DNA of 64,000 nucleotides from Micromonospora thermarum (GTDB taxonomy: Bacteria; Actinomycetota; Actinomycetes; Mycobacteriales; Micromonosporaceae), in contig NZ_JAATEO010000015.1 of NCBI RefSeq assembly GCF_012034245.1, forward strand, positions 1 to 64,000, given 5' to 3'. Every line of letters starts with the position of its first letter. Position 1 is the first letter of the stretch. A model generated the notes under the pieces. That model was not told the DNA's origin, made no database searches, and worked only from the letters and a program-made list of their open reading frames with translations. The position numbers were made by a program, and so were the translations under genes. Positions 53,551 through 64,000 of the stretch are shown in pieces.

Positions 53551-54820
53551 CCGGACACCGTCGGGTGGTCGTGACGGGCATCGGCGTGGTGGCGCCCGGG
53601 GGCATCGGGACCAAGGCGTACTGGGACCTGCTCACCGCCGGGCGCACCGCCACCCGTCCCATCACCCTCTTCGACGCCACGAACTTCCGGTCCCGGATCG
53701 CCGCCGAGTGCGACTTCGACCCGGCCGCCAACGGGCTGAGCCCCCAGGAGATCCGCCGGATGGACCGGGCGGCGCAGTTCGCCGTGGTCTCCGCCCGCGA
53801 GGCGTGGGCGGACAGCGGACTGGAGGACACCGACGTGCCGCCGGAGCGGACCGGTGTGAGCCTCGGCAGCGCGGTCGGCTGCACCACCGGGCTGGAGGAG
53901 GAGTACCTGGTCCTCAGCGACGGCGGCCGGCGCTGGCTGGTCGACCCTGCGTACACGGTGCCGCAGCTGTACGGCTACATGGTGCCGAGCACCATGGCCG
54001 CCGAGGTGGCCTGGACGGTCGGCGCCGAGGGACCGGTGTCGCTGATCTCCACCGGCTGCACGGCGGGGCTGGACGCGGTCGGCAACGGGGCCAGCCTCAT
54101 CTGGTCCGGGCGAGCCGACGTGGTCGTCGCCGGCGCGACCGACGCGCCGCTGTCGCCGATCACCGCCGCCTGCTTCGACGCGATCAAGGCCACCTCGCCG
54201 GACAACGACGACGCGGCCCACGCGTCCCGCCCGTTCGACGCGAAGCGGCGCGGATTCGTCCTCGGCGAGGGGTCCGCCGTGCTGGTCCTGGAGGAGCGCG
54301 AGGCCGCGCGCCGCCGGGGCGCCCACGTGTACGCCGAGATCGCCGGGTACGCCAGCCGCAGCAACGCGTACCACATGACGGGGCTGAAGCCGGACGGCCG
54401 GGAGATGGCCGAGGCGATCCGGCAGGCCCTGGCGGCGGCCCGGCTCGACGCGTCGGACATCGACTACATCAACGCGCACGGCTCCGGCACGCGGCAGAAC
54501 GACCGGCACGAGACCGCCGCGTTCAAGCGGGCGCTGGGCGACCGCGCGTACCGGGTGCCGGTCAGCTCGATCAAGTCGATGGTCGGGCACTCGCTCGGCG
54601 CGATCGGCTCGATCGAGGTGGCGGCGTGCGCGCTGGCGCTGGAGGAGCAGGTGGTGCCGCCGACGGCCAACCTGCACAATCCGGATCCGGAGTGCGACCT
54701 GGACTACGTGCCGATCACCGCGCGGGAGCACCGGATGCGGGGCGTGCTCAGCGTGGGCAGCGGCTTCGGCGGCTTCCAGACCGCGATGGTCATCACGAAG
54801 GACCGCGGGGAGGATCCGCG

Positions 54821-54824
<4 letters not shown>
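53547..54824 (+). CDS. Type II PKS ketosynthase alpha
   Basis: 425 aa. The nucleophile is Cys171 in [11 protein letters not shown]. His residues lie in [11 protein letters not shown] and [11 protein letters not shown]. It starts [20 protein letters not shown]. It condenses malonyl extender units on an ACP, with the CLF. Four-base overlaps join it to the cupin and to CLF, so subunits are made at a fixed ratio. Confidence 0.95.
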
Positions 54825-56576
<1,752 letters not shown>

Positions 56577-56600
56577 GCCGACGAGCCCAGGAGGAGCAGG

Positions 56601-58223
56601 ATGTACGACGAAGAGGTACCGGTACTGATCGTGGGCGCCGGCCCGGTGGGCCTGTCCACGGCGGTCTTCCTCGGCCGGCACGGTGTGCCCACCCTGGTGG
56701 TGGAGAAGCGGCCCAACACGTCCCGGCTGCCCCGCGCCCCGGGCCTGCAGGCGCGCACCATGGAGCTGTTCCGTGCCGCCGGCATCGGCCCGGACATCCG
56801 GGCGCTGGAGATCGGCGACTCGCACCGCTACTTCGAGGGCGGGATCCTGCGGGTCAGCACGTACTCCGACATCGCGAACGCGCAGGTGCTGGAGGCGCCG
56901 TCGCTGGACGGTCCGGAGATTAGCCCGGAGCGGGTGATGGGGTGCGGCCAGGACCGCTACGAGGTGGTGCTGGCGGCCAAGGCGCAGGAGTTCGGCTCGG
57001 AGATCCGCTTCGGCGCCCGGCTGACCGCCGTCGAGCAGGACGAGGACGGCGTGACCGCGACGGTGACCGACGAGAGCGGCGCCGAGCGGACGATCCGGGC
57101 GCGGTACCTGGTCGGCGCCGACGGTGCCGGCAGTTCGGTGCGGGGGCTGCTGGGCGTCGGGCGCTCCGGTCGCGGCTCGGTGTTCCACGCGCTGAGCATC
57201 TACTTCCGCGCCCCCGAGCTGGAGCAGATCCTCGCCGACCGGCCGTTCATCCTCTGCTACGCCACGGTGGGCGGGACGATGACCGGGCTGTCCCGGCTGC
57301 ACGGCTGCGACCCGTGGCTGGCCGCGCCGGTCTACCACCCCGACCGGGGGGAGTCCCCGGAGGACTTCACCGACGAGCGCTGCGTGCGGATCGTCCGGGA
57401 GGCCGCCGGCAAGCCCGACATGGCGGTCGAGGTGATGGCCAAGGTGCCGTGGGAGGGCTCGCAGCTGGTCGCGGACCGGTTCCGGGTCGGCCGGGTCTTC
57501 CTGGCCGGCGACGCGGCCCACGTGCACCCGCCGGCCGGCGGGTTCGGCGCCAACACCGGCATCCACGACGCGCACAACCTGGCGTGGAAGCTGGCTGCCG
57601 AACTGCACGGGTGGGGCAGCTCCGCGCTGCTGGACACGTACCACCAGGAGCGGCACGCGGTGGGCTCGGCGATGGCGGAGCAGGCCATGGTCCGCAACCG
57701 GATCCGGCACGGGCAGAGCGACGGCCGCCCGGAGAAGGAGATGGTCGACGACATCATCATCACCCTCGGCTACCGCTACCGGTCCGCGGCGGTGCTCGCC
57801 GACGACCACCCGCCGGTGCTGACCGCGCCGTTGACCCTGGCCGGCGAGCCGGGCACCCGGGCGCCGCACCTGTGGCTGCGCGAGGGCACGCGGGAGCTGT
57901 CCACGATCGACCTGTTCTGGGACTCGTTCGTGCTGCTCAGCGGTGCGGAGGACGACGGCTGGCACGAGGCGGCGACCCGCCTGGCGGCGCAGACCTCGGT
58001 GCCGCTGCGGTCGGTACGCGTCGGCCCGGGCGGCGACGTCACCACGACCGGCGCCGACTGGGCGGTCGCGTTCGGTGTCTCCCCGCGCGGCGCCGTGCTG
58101 GTGCGGCCGGACGCGTTCGTGGCCTGGCGCAGCGTCGAGGGCTCCGGCGAGCCGGAGAAGGTGCTGACCGACGTGCTCGCCGAGGTGTCCGGCGCCGAGC
58201 GGCTGATCCCGGCGGCGACGTGA
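56601..58223 (+). CDS. FAD-dependent aromatic polyketide monooxygenase
   Basis: 540 aa behind GGAGGAG. FAD motifs are VLIVGAGPVGLSTAVFLGRH, VGADGAGSSVRG and FLAGDAAHVHPPAGGFGANT. This is the PgaE/RdmE/WhiE-ORFVIII-type hydroxylase class with a C-terminal thioredoxin-like domain. It hydroxylates the aromatic polyketide with NADPH and oxygen. The stop overlaps the next GTG start. Confidence 0.92.
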   Translation: MYDEEVPVLIVGAGPVGLSTAVFLGRHGVPTLVVEKRPNTSRLPRAPGLQARTMELFRAAGIGPDIRALEIGDSHRYFEGGILRVSTYSDIANAQVLEAPSLDGPEISPERVMGCGQDRYEVVLAAKAQEFGSEIRFGARLTAVEQDEDGVTATVTDESGAERTIRARYLVGADGAGSSVRGLLGVGRSGRGSVFHALSIYFRAPELEQILADRPFILCYATVGGTMTGLSRLHGCDPWLAAPVYHPDRGESPEDFTDERCVRIVREAAGKPDMAVEVMAKVPWEGSQLVADRFRVGRVFLAGDAAHVHPPAGGFGANTGIHDAHNLAWKLAAELHGWGSSALLDTYHQERHAVGSAMAEQAMVRNRIRHGQSDGRPEKEMVDDIIITLGYRYRSAAVLADDHPPVLTAPLTLAGEPGTRAPHLWLREGTRELSTIDLFWDSFVLLSGAEDDGWHEAATRLAAQTSVPLRSVRVGPGGDVTTTGADWAVAFGVSPRGAVLVRPDAFVAWRSVEGSGEPEKVLTDVLAEVSGAERLIPAAT

Positions 58224-58915
58224 CGGCCGGGCCGGCGACCCGGGCGCGGCCCCAGGACGAGCTGGCGGCGCTCGCGGTGCCGCTGGTGGAGCGGGTGACC
58301 GCTCACCCGTTCTGGGCGGGGCTGCGCGACGGGACGCTCCCGCCGGAGGCGCTGTGGTGGTTCGCCGAGCAGGACGCCCGGTACGTCGTCCCGGCGTACG
58401 CGCGGGCGCTGGCCCGGTGCGCGGCGGGCGCCGACCGGATGGAGCACGCCGGCCTGCTGGCCGGGGCGGCGCAGGCCACGGTGGGCTCGCTGCCCCGGCT
58501 GGACCGGGAGTTGGGCCGGCTGGCGGAGACGCTCGGCCGGACCGCCGGCTCGGCGCCGGCCGGCCCCGGGCCGGCGGTGCACGCGTACACGTCGGTCATG
58601 CTCGCGGCGCCGGTGACGTCGTTCGCGGCGGGCGTCGGCGCGCTGCTGCCGATGAGCTGGTTCCACCTGCTCGTCTCCGACGACCTGCGGCGACGCGCCG
58701 ACCGCTCGTCGCGGTACGGGCCGTGGATCGAGCAGTACCTGGCGTACGACGGGTTCGCCGACTACGTCGCCGCCTGGCTGGCGATGGTCGACGAGGTCGT
58801 CGAGGCGGGCGGTGACGGGAATCGGACCCGGCTCGTCGAGTGGTTCTTGACTGGTGCTCGCTGTGAGTGGGAGTTCGCGGACGCAGCGTGGCGACGGCAG
58901 GGGTGGGCGGTGTAG
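58220..58915 (+). CDS. TenA-like protein lacking the thiaminase cysteine
   Basis: 231 aa from GTG 58220, overlapping the monooxygenase stop. The all-helical TenA fold shows PFWAGLRDGTLPPEALWWFA, QDARYVVPAYARALARCA and, near the end, CEWEFADAAW. The usual thiaminase Cys in a PCxW motif is replaced by Met145 (LLPMSWFHLL). So thiamin salvage is unlikely. It is coupled to the polyketide monooxygenase, which suggests a role in the pathway, perhaps as a PqqC-like cofactorless oxidase. That is inference. Confidence 0.8.
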   Translation: MTAGPATRARPQDELAALAVPLVERVTAHPFWAGLRDGTLPPEALWWFAEQDARYVVPAYARALARCAAGADRMEHAGLLAGAAQATVGSLPRLDRELGRLAETLGRTAGSAPAGPGPAVHAYTSVMLAAPVTSFAAGVGALLPMSWFHLLVSDDLRRRADRSSRYGPWIEQYLAYDGFADYVAAWLAMVDEVVEAGGDGNRTRLVEWFLTGARCEWEFADAAWRRQGWAV

Positions 58916-59053
58916 CGACGGACGAGGGGGAATCCCAGCCGTCGAGCCCAGATCGAGGCGGGAAATCCACCATGGACGGGCTACCGCCCGTCCGCACCGG
59001 CCCTCGTCCCCGCAGCTCAGGGGCGGGCCGGGCACAGCCATTGGAGTCCCGTC

Positions 59054-60634
59054 ATGACAGATACCCCTGGCCGTTCCCGAACACGTCTCCGCGGCGTACG
59101 TCGAATCGGAGGTCGGATACTCATGGTCGCCCTGAGCGCGAGCCTGGCGGCGGCGGTCACCCCCGCCTCGCCCGCCAACGCCAGCACCTGGCAGGCCCGG
59201 ACGTACCACGTCGACTGCGTGGCGGGCAACGACTCGGCCGACGGCACCAAGCCGACGACCGCCTGGCGCACGCTGGCGCGGGTCAACAAGGCCACGTTCG
59301 GCCCGGGCGACTCGATCCTCTTCCTCCGCGGCACCACCTGCCAGGGGGTGCTGGAGCCGAAGGGGTCGGGCACCGCCGCGGCGCCGATCAAGGTCGGGGC
59401 GTACGGCACCGGGGTCCGACCGAAGATCGTCGCGCCGGGCACCCGGGCGGCGGTGTTCCTGCGCAACGTGCAGGGCTGGGAGATCCGGGACCTGGAGGTC
59501 ACCAACCCGGGCCCGGTCGACGGGACCGCCCGGGTCGGCATCTACGTGCTGCTGGAGAACTTCGGCACCGGCAAGCACTACGTGGTGGAGAACGTCTACG
59601 TCCACGACGTGCCCGGCTGCGACTGCCTGGACCCGGCCCTGGAGAACAGCGGCGGTGTCCTCTTCGAGGCGACCGGTGACTCGGTGCCGACCACGTTCGA
59701 CGGGATCCGGGTGACCGACAGCGTCGTGAGCGGCGTCGACAACGTCGGTATCGGCACGCTCTCCAGCTGGTCCAAGCGGGACATGTTCCCCGCTGGGCGC
59801 AACCACTTCATGCCGATGACGAACGTGAAGTTCCTCCGCAACACCCTGTCCAACCTGGGCGGCGACGGCATTCTTGTGATGAACGGCGTCGACTCGCGGA
59901 CCGCGCGCAACAAGATCGACGGCTTCGGCCTGCGGGCCGCCCAGTCGCACGCCGCGATCCTCGCGTACAACTCCGACCGCCCGGTGCTGGAGCACAACGA
60001 GATCACCGGCGGCGCCGCCTTCCCGCCGTCGTTCTCGCTCACCGTGGACGCCGGCACCAAGGACCCGCTCTACCAGTACAACTACAGCCACGACAACAAC
60101 GGGCCGTTCATCCTGTTCTGCGCGTCGTCCGGGTCGTACGCCGACGGAGCGGTCATCCGCTACAACATCAGCGACAACGACAAGGACGTGAACCTCGACG
60201 GCTTCATCATCCCGGTGGTCGCGGCGGGCTGCGACAACGGGATCACCAACTCGAAGTTCTACAACAACACGATCTACGCGCCGAACGCGGAGAACCTGGC
60301 CGGCGCGTTCCCGCACACCTCGATCGCCTTCACCAACAACATCTTCTCCGGCAAGGCGACCGGCGCGCGGATCGACGACCCGGTGGGCGTCTACGACCAC
60401 AACCTGTACCAGAACGTCACCGCCGTGGCGGTCAACACCACCAACGCGGTGAACGCCGACCCGCTGTTCCGCAACCCGACCACCGACCGGCCGGCCGGTT
60501 TCCGGCTCCGGTGCGGCTCGCCGGCCATCGACGCCGGCGTGGCCGTCCCGGACAACGGCGGCCGCGACTTCTGGGGCAACGAGGTCACCGGCACCACGCC
60601 GAACATCGGCGCCTACGAGGGCCCCTGCCTCTGA
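59054..60634 (+). CDS. Secreted right-handed beta-helix protein
   Basis: 526 aa. The first 45 residues are a signal peptide (ILMVALSASLAAAVTPAS, cut near ANA-STW). The rest shows parallel beta-helix repeats (NTLSNLGGDGILVMNGVDSR, EHNEITGG, SKFYNNTIYAP). DUF1565-like start YHVDCVAGNDSADGT is common to polysaccharide lyases. It may act on or bind polysaccharide; catalytic residues are not obvious. It may be independent of the polyketide cluster. Confidence 0.8.
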   Translation: MTDTPGRSRTRLRGVRRIGGRILMVALSASLAAAVTPASPANASTWQARTYHVDCVAGNDSADGTKPTTAWRTLARVNKATFGPGDSILFLRGTTCQGVLEPKGSGTAAAPIKVGAYGTGVRPKIVAPGTRAAVFLRNVQGWEIRDLEVTNPGPVDGTARVGIYVLLENFGTGKHYVVENVYVHDVPGCDCLDPALENSGGVLFEATGDSVPTTFDGIRVTDSVVSGVDNVGIGTLSSWSKRDMFPAGRNHFMPMTNVKFLRNTLSNLGGDGILVMNGVDSRTARNKIDGFGLRAAQSHAAILAYNSDRPVLEHNEITGGAAFPPSFSLTVDAGTKDPLYQYNYSHDNNGPFILFCASSGSYADGAVIRYNISDNDKDVNLDGFIIPVVAAGCDNGITNSKFYNNTIYAPNAENLAGAFPHTSIAFTNNIFSGKATGARIDDPVGVYDHNLYQNVTAVAVNTTNAVNADPLFRNPTTDRPAGFRLRCGSPAIDAGVAVPDNGGRDFWGNEVTGTTPNIGAYEGPCL

Positions 60635-60650
60635 CACGCTCCTCCGCGGA

Positions 60651-60683
60651 CAGCCTTACCGCGCTCCGCGCGCGGTAAGGCTG
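60651..60683 (+). terminator. Terminator after beta-helix gene
   Basis: A perfect 14-bp stem CAGCCTTACCGCGC with a TCCGC loop, 16 bp after the stop. Confidence 0.85.
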
Positions 60684-60735
60684 TTCCCGCATGGGCGGCG
60701 GGGTCCGGTGACCGTGACACCAACGGGAGGACGAC

Positions 60736-62070
60736 ATGACCCTGGCCACCGCGCCGCTCGGACTCATCTCCGCGGCGGACCTCGAACGGTTCCTCTTCCA
60801 GGTGGGACTGCTCCTGCTGGCCGCGCTGCTGCTCGGCCGGCTGGCCCAACGGCTCGGCCTCTCGGCGGTCGCCGGTGAGCTCTGCGCCGGCGTCCTGCTC
60901 GGGCCCAGCCTTCTCGGTCACCTGCCCGGCCTCGGCGACTGGTTGCTGCCGCACTCGGCCGCCCAGATCAACCTGCTCGACGCGGTCGGCCAGGTCGGCG
61001 TCCTGCTGCTGGTCGGGCTCACCGGAATCCACATCGATCTGGATCTGGTCCGCCGCCGCGGGGTGACCGCCGCCCGGATCAGTGCCGCCGGCGTGCTCCT
61101 GCCGGTCGCCCTCGGCGTGCTCACCGGGCTCGCCCTGCCCGCGTCGCTGATACCCGACGGGGTGGACGAGATCACCTTCGCCCTCTTCCTCGCCGTGGCG
61201 ATGGGGGTCAGCGCCATCCCGGTCATCGCCAAGACCCTGACCGAGCTGCGGCTGGTGCACCGCAACGTCGGGCAGCTGATCCTCTGCGCGGTCACCGTCG
61301 ACGACATCGTCGGCTGGATGCTGCTCTCCGTCGTCTCCGCGATGGCGACGACCGGCGTCCGGGCCGGCGGCATCGCGTTCTCCGTGGTGGCCCTGATCGC
61401 CATCCTCGTGCTGGCCGTGCTGGCCCGCCCGCTGGTCCGCCGGGCGTTGCGCACCGCCGCGCGCGCCGACGGCGACGACGGGGAGGCGGTGACCGTGACG
61501 ACGGTGGTCGTCCTGGTGGTCCTCGCCGCCGCCGCCACGCACCTGCTGCACCTGGAGGCGGTGTTCGGCGCGCTGGTGTGCGGCATCGTGATCGGCAGCT
61601 CCGGCGCCCTCGACCGGTCGCGGCTGCGGCCACTGCGGACCGTCGTCATGGCCGTACTCGCCCCGCTCTTCTTCGCCATCGCCGGCCTGCGGATGGACGT
61701 CACCGTGCTGGCCCGCCCGTCGGTCCTGCTCTCCGCGCTGGCCGTCCTGGCCGTGGCGGTCACCGGCAAGTTCGTCGGCGCGTACGTGGGCGCCCGGATG
61801 AGCCGGCTCGGGCACTGGGAGTCCCTGGCCCTGGGCGCCGGCATGAACGCGCGCGGCGTCATCGAGATCATCATCGCCATGGTGGGGCTGCGTCTCGGTG
61901 TACTCGGCGTCGAGACGTACACGATCCTGGTGCTGGTGGCGGTGGCCACCTCGATGATGGCGCCGCCGCTGCTGCGGCTCAGCATGCGGCGGGTCGAGCA
62001 GACCGCCGAGGAGCGGTTGCGCGCGCAGGAGCACGGCATCCCGCTGCGCGGCCCGGACGTGGCGGCGTGA
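60736..62070 (+). CDS. CPA2-type cation/proton antiporter
   Basis: 444 aa with about 12 membrane helices. Family landmarks are GELCAGVLLGPSLLG, AVAMGVSAIPVIAKTL, CAVTVDDIVGWMLLS (the essential Asp pair) and ALGAGMNARGVIEIII. KefB/NapA-like transporters exchange Na+ or K+ for protons. Similar antiporters stand in type II PKS and enediyne clusters, where they may export or keep the producer's pH balance. It lacks a C-terminal TrkA domain. Confidence 0.9.
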   Translation: MTLATAPLGLISAADLERFLFQVGLLLLAALLLGRLAQRLGLSAVAGELCAGVLLGPSLLGHLPGLGDWLLPHSAAQINLLDAVGQVGVLLLVGLTGIHIDLDLVRRRGVTAARISAAGVLLPVALGVLTGLALPASLIPDGVDEITFALFLAVAMGVSAIPVIAKTLTELRLVHRNVGQLILCAVTVDDIVGWMLLSVVSAMATTGVRAGGIAFSVVALIAILVLAVLARPLVRRALRTAARADGDDGEAVTVTTVVVLVVLAAAATHLLHLEAVFGALVCGIVIGSSGALDRSRLRPLRTVVMAVLAPLFFAIAGLRMDVTVLARPSVLLSALAVLAVAVTGKFVGAYVGARMSRLGHWESLALGAGMNARGVIEIIIAMVGLRLGVLGVETYTILVLVAVATSMMAPPLLRLSMRRVEQTAEERLRAQEHGIPLRGPDVAA

Positions 62071-62129
62071 GCCTGACGCCTCGACCCGCGATCGACCGGA
62101 CACCCATCGGCGATCATCATGCTGGCGGT

Positions 62130-63515
62130 ATGCGCGAATCAACCCAGATTCTTGTCATCGGTGGCGGCCCGGCGGGCTCCACCACGGCCGGCCTGCTGGC
62201 CCAGGAGGGCTTCCAGGTCACTCTGCTGGAGCGGGACCGCTTCCCCCGGTACCACATCGGGGAGTCGATCCTGCCGTCCTGTCGCCCGATCTTCGAGAAG
62301 CTGGGCGTCTGGGACAAGATCGAGGCGCACGGTTTCCAGCCGAAGGGCGGCGCGTACTTCGCCTGGGGGCCGGAGGAGTGGGAGGTGCGCTTCACCGACC
62401 AGGGCTCCGACAACACCAACGCCTTCCAGGTGATCCGCAGCGAGTTCGACCAGCTCCTGCTCGACCACGCACGGTCCCTCGGCGTCGAGGTCGTGGAGGG
62501 GATCACCGTCCGCGACATCGAGTTCGACGGCGACCGGGCGGTCGCCGCCAACTGGCAGGAGACGAAGGACGCCGACAAGGGTGGCCGGATCGTCTTCGAC
62601 CAGCTGGTCGACGCGTCCGGGCGCGGTGGCGTGCTGGCCACCCGGTACCTGCGCAGCCGCCGCTTCCACGACGTGTTCCGCAACGTCGCCGCCTGGTCGT
62701 ACTGGAAGGGCGCCCGGCCGCTGGGCAAGGGACCGGACGGCGCCATCGCCGTCTGCTCGGTGCCCAACGGCTGGTTCTGGGCCATCCCGCTGCACGACGG
62801 GACGCTCAGCGTCGGACTGGTGACCGGCCGGGACCTGTTCAACGACAGCCGGCAGCGGCTGGGCAGCATCCAGGCCGTCTACGACGAGGCGCTGGCGCAG
62901 TGCCCGACCGTGCTGGAGATGCTCGACAGCGCCGAGCAGGTCGCCGACATGAAGGTCGAGCAGGACTACTCGTACGTGTCGGAAACCTTCGCCGGGCCCG
63001 GCTACCTGCTCTCGGGCGACGCGGCGTGCTTCCTGGACCCGCTGCTGTCCACCGGCGTGCACCTCGCCACCTACAGCGGCATGCTCGCCGCGGCCAGCAT
63101 CTCCAGCGTGCTGCGCGGCGAGGTCACCGAGGACCAGGCGGCGCGGTTCTACCAGACCGTCTACCGGCACGCGTACGAGCGGCTGCTGGTGCTCGTGTCG
63201 GTGTTCTACGACAGCTACCGCGGCAAGGACTACCACTTCTACAACGCGCAGCGGCTCACCAGCGACGAGCGGGACCGGCTGCACCTCCAGGCGGCGTTCG
63301 ACCGGATCATCACCGGCATCGCCGACCTCAACGACGCCGAGAACGCGTACAAGCTGGTCCAGTCGCACCTCCAGGGCGACACCAGCGGCGACCCGAACCC
63401 GCTGAACAACCTCAACCGGGTCCACGAGATGAAACAGTCCCCGTTCAACCCGGACAACGCGGTGGAAGGCCTCTACCTGGCTCTCGAACCGCGGCTGGGG
63501 CTGAAGCGCCGGTAA
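62130..63515 (+). CDS. FAD-dependent aromatic halogenase
   Basis: 461 aa from ATG 62130. It starts with [20 protein letters not shown]. Halogenase motifs are WFWAIP (WxWxIP, from residue 215) and FLDPLLSTGVHLA (FxxPxxSxG, about 300). These place it in the CndH/phenolic halogenase group, acting on aromatic substrates, often attached to carriers. It would chlorinate the polyketide ring with FADH2 and oxygen. The active-site Lys near residue 80-100 is not clear from motif alone. A flavin reductase is not visible. Confidence 0.88.
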   Translation: MRESTQILVIGGGPAGSTTAGLLAQEGFQVTLLERDRFPRYHIGESILPSCRPIFEKLGVWDKIEAHGFQPKGGAYFAWGPEEWEVRFTDQGSDNTNAFQVIRSEFDQLLLDHARSLGVEVVEGITVRDIEFDGDRAVAANWQETKDADKGGRIVFDQLVDASGRGGVLATRYLRSRRFHDVFRNVAAWSYWKGARPLGKGPDGAIAVCSVPNGWFWAIPLHDGTLSVGLVTGRDLFNDSRQRLGSIQAVYDEALAQCPTVLEMLDSAEQVADMKVEQDYSYVSETFAGPGYLLSGDAACFLDPLLSTGVHLATYSGMLAAASISSVLRGEVTEDQAARFYQTVYRHAYERLLVLVSVFYDSYRGKDYHFYNAQRLTSDERDRLHLQAAFDRIITGIADLNDAENAYKLVQSHLQGDTSGDPNPLNNLNRVHEMKQSPFNPDNAVEGLYLALEPRLGLKRR

Positions 63516-63532
63516 CCGGCGGCCCGACGGCG

Positions 63533-63564
63533 GATCGCCCCACCTCCGCGGAGGTGGGGCGATC
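63533..63564. terminator. Bidirectional terminator palindrome
   Basis: A perfect 32-bp palindrome of half-site GATCGCCCCACCTCCG, 18 bp past the halogenase stop and 35 bp before the end of the convergent oxidoreductase gene. Confidence 0.85.
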
Positions 63565-63598
63565 TCGTGTGCGGGCCGGTCCGGCGGCGCGGCGCCGG

Positions 63599-64000
63599 TC
63601 AGGTGTCGGCGGCCTGGCGGAGCCGGCGGAGCAGCCCCTTCGGGTCCACCAGCGGCGGCAGGGCCGCCAGGACGCCCGACACCCCGACCTCCTCCAGCCG
63701 GCGCAGGTGCGCGCCCACCTCGGCGACGGTGCCGGTCACGCCGGTCATCTCCAGCGCGAGGTCGACCAGGCCCAGCTCCTCCAGCAGCCGCGCGTTCTTG
63801 CCGCCGACCGTGTGGTCCCACACGTCGTAGCGCCGCTCCATCTCCTCCACCGCGGGCAGCAGCTCGGGCGGAACGGTGGAGCGCATGTGCGGCGACTTCA
63901 ACCGCAGCGCCACGTCGGAGGCGAGCGCCGCGCCGATCTCGGCGTTCGCCTCGGCCCGGCTGTCCTTGACGGAGATGAAGCTGAAGCCCCACACCTGGAC
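63599..64000 (-). CDS. Luciferase-like oxidoreductase, C-terminal part (cut by window edge)
   Basis: The last 133 residues of a protein running off the right edge. VWGFSFISVKDSRAEANAEI, then YDVWDHTVGGKNARLLEELG, ALEMTGVTGTVAEVGAHLRR and LEEVGVSGVLAALPP are LLM-family C-terminal features. The true start is outside the window, and an internal GTG at 63994 is not a convincing start. Role and cofactor unclear; likely tailoring if part of the cluster. Confidence 0.75.
   Translation of the reverse strand, partial: VQVWGFSFISVKDSRAEANAEIGAALASDVALRLKSPHMRSTVPPELLPAVEEMERRYDVWDHTVGGKNARLLEELGLVDLALEMTGVTGTVAEVGAHLRRLEEVGVSGVLAALPPLVDPKGLLRRLRQAADT

Noticed and set aside
59054..60634. Beta-helix protein as a polyketide tailoring enzyme
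   Set aside because: It is secreted, has its own ribosome site and terminator, and resembles polysaccharide-active proteins.
60613..62142. A long minus-strand open frame opposite the antiporter
   Set aside because: Highly charged His/Asp/Gln/Arg-rich sequence mirrors the hydrophobic antiporter codons; no family features.
62139..63992. A long minus-strand open frame opposite the halogenase
   Set aside because: It is composed of Val, Gly, Arg and Gln-rich filler and contradicts the well-supported halogenase on the plus strand.

Overview
The window is high-GC DNA with GTG starts, tightly packed translationally coupled genes and actinomycete-type families (SigL-like ECF sigma/anti-sigma pair, CebEFG/CebR, BsaP, ACT-GNAT, spore-pigment-type type II PKS). 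I infer a Micromonospora-like member of the Micromonosporaceae chromosome. No replication origin, integrase, transposase or CRISPR array is visible.

Layout. 0-9.5 kb: GntR regulator with a perfect operator palindrome, a frameshifted conserved gene, GNATs, a K+ channel, a secreted tripeptidyl-peptidase-like lipoprotein, a LigC-type DNA ligase, a DNA glycosylase and a COG4315 lipoprotein. 9.6-11.0 kb: anti-sigma and ECF sigma pair. 11.2-18.5 kb: one compact minus-strand operon HerA-like ATPase, SbcD, SbcC, NurA-like nuclease, spermidine-synthase-like methyltransferase, i.e. an archaeal-style DNA end-resection set in an actinomycete. 18.7-20.2 kb: RibD-type reductase and a pRiA4b ORF-3 family protein.

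20.3-26.3 kb: a cello-oligosaccharide uptake locus (CebE, CebF, CebG, BglC beta-glucosidase, CebR repressor) with two CebR-type operators flanking the promoter. A third CebR-like box at 33.9 kb sits just before a broken family-9 cellulase remnant. 26.4-34.9 kb: acyl-CoA dehydrogenase and phosphotransferase pair, an ACT protein, an ACT-GNAT acetyltransferase, a PaaN aldehyde dehydrogenase, an LPITG surface protein, the remnant region and a GNAT. 34.9-38.3 kb: biotin genes bsaP-bioB diverging from bioF-bioD. 38.3-43.8 kb: P450 plus methyltransferase, secreted protein, AlkB-type hydroxylase with an operator-like inverted repeat, DinB-like protein, TetR regulator. 44.0-44.3 kb: tRNA-Gly, tRNA-Cys, tRNA-Val transcribed from a clear promoter to a strong terminator.

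44.3-64 kb: a probable biosynthetic region. A dehydrogenase, a DUF1772 protein and a luciferase-like oxidoreductase form one operon; a glycosyltransferase follows. Then come an unusual SGNH-hydrolase/acyl-carrier fusion, a LuxR regulator, and a divergent pair of ketosynthases, one active-looking and one with all catalytic residues lost. The core type II PKS operon is TcmI-type cyclase, cupin, KS-alpha, chain-length factor, aromatase/cyclase, FAD monooxygenase and a TenA-like protein. A secreted beta-helix protein, a cation/proton antiporter, an aromatic FAD halogenase and an edge-truncated luciferase-like oxidoreductase complete it. The core order resembles whiE-type spore pigment loci, but the usual free-standing ACP between CLF and cyclase is missing, so the fusion carrier protein is the only ACP in view. 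My reading is that this region makes an aromatic, possibly chlorinated polyketide; the product is not predictable from sequence alone.
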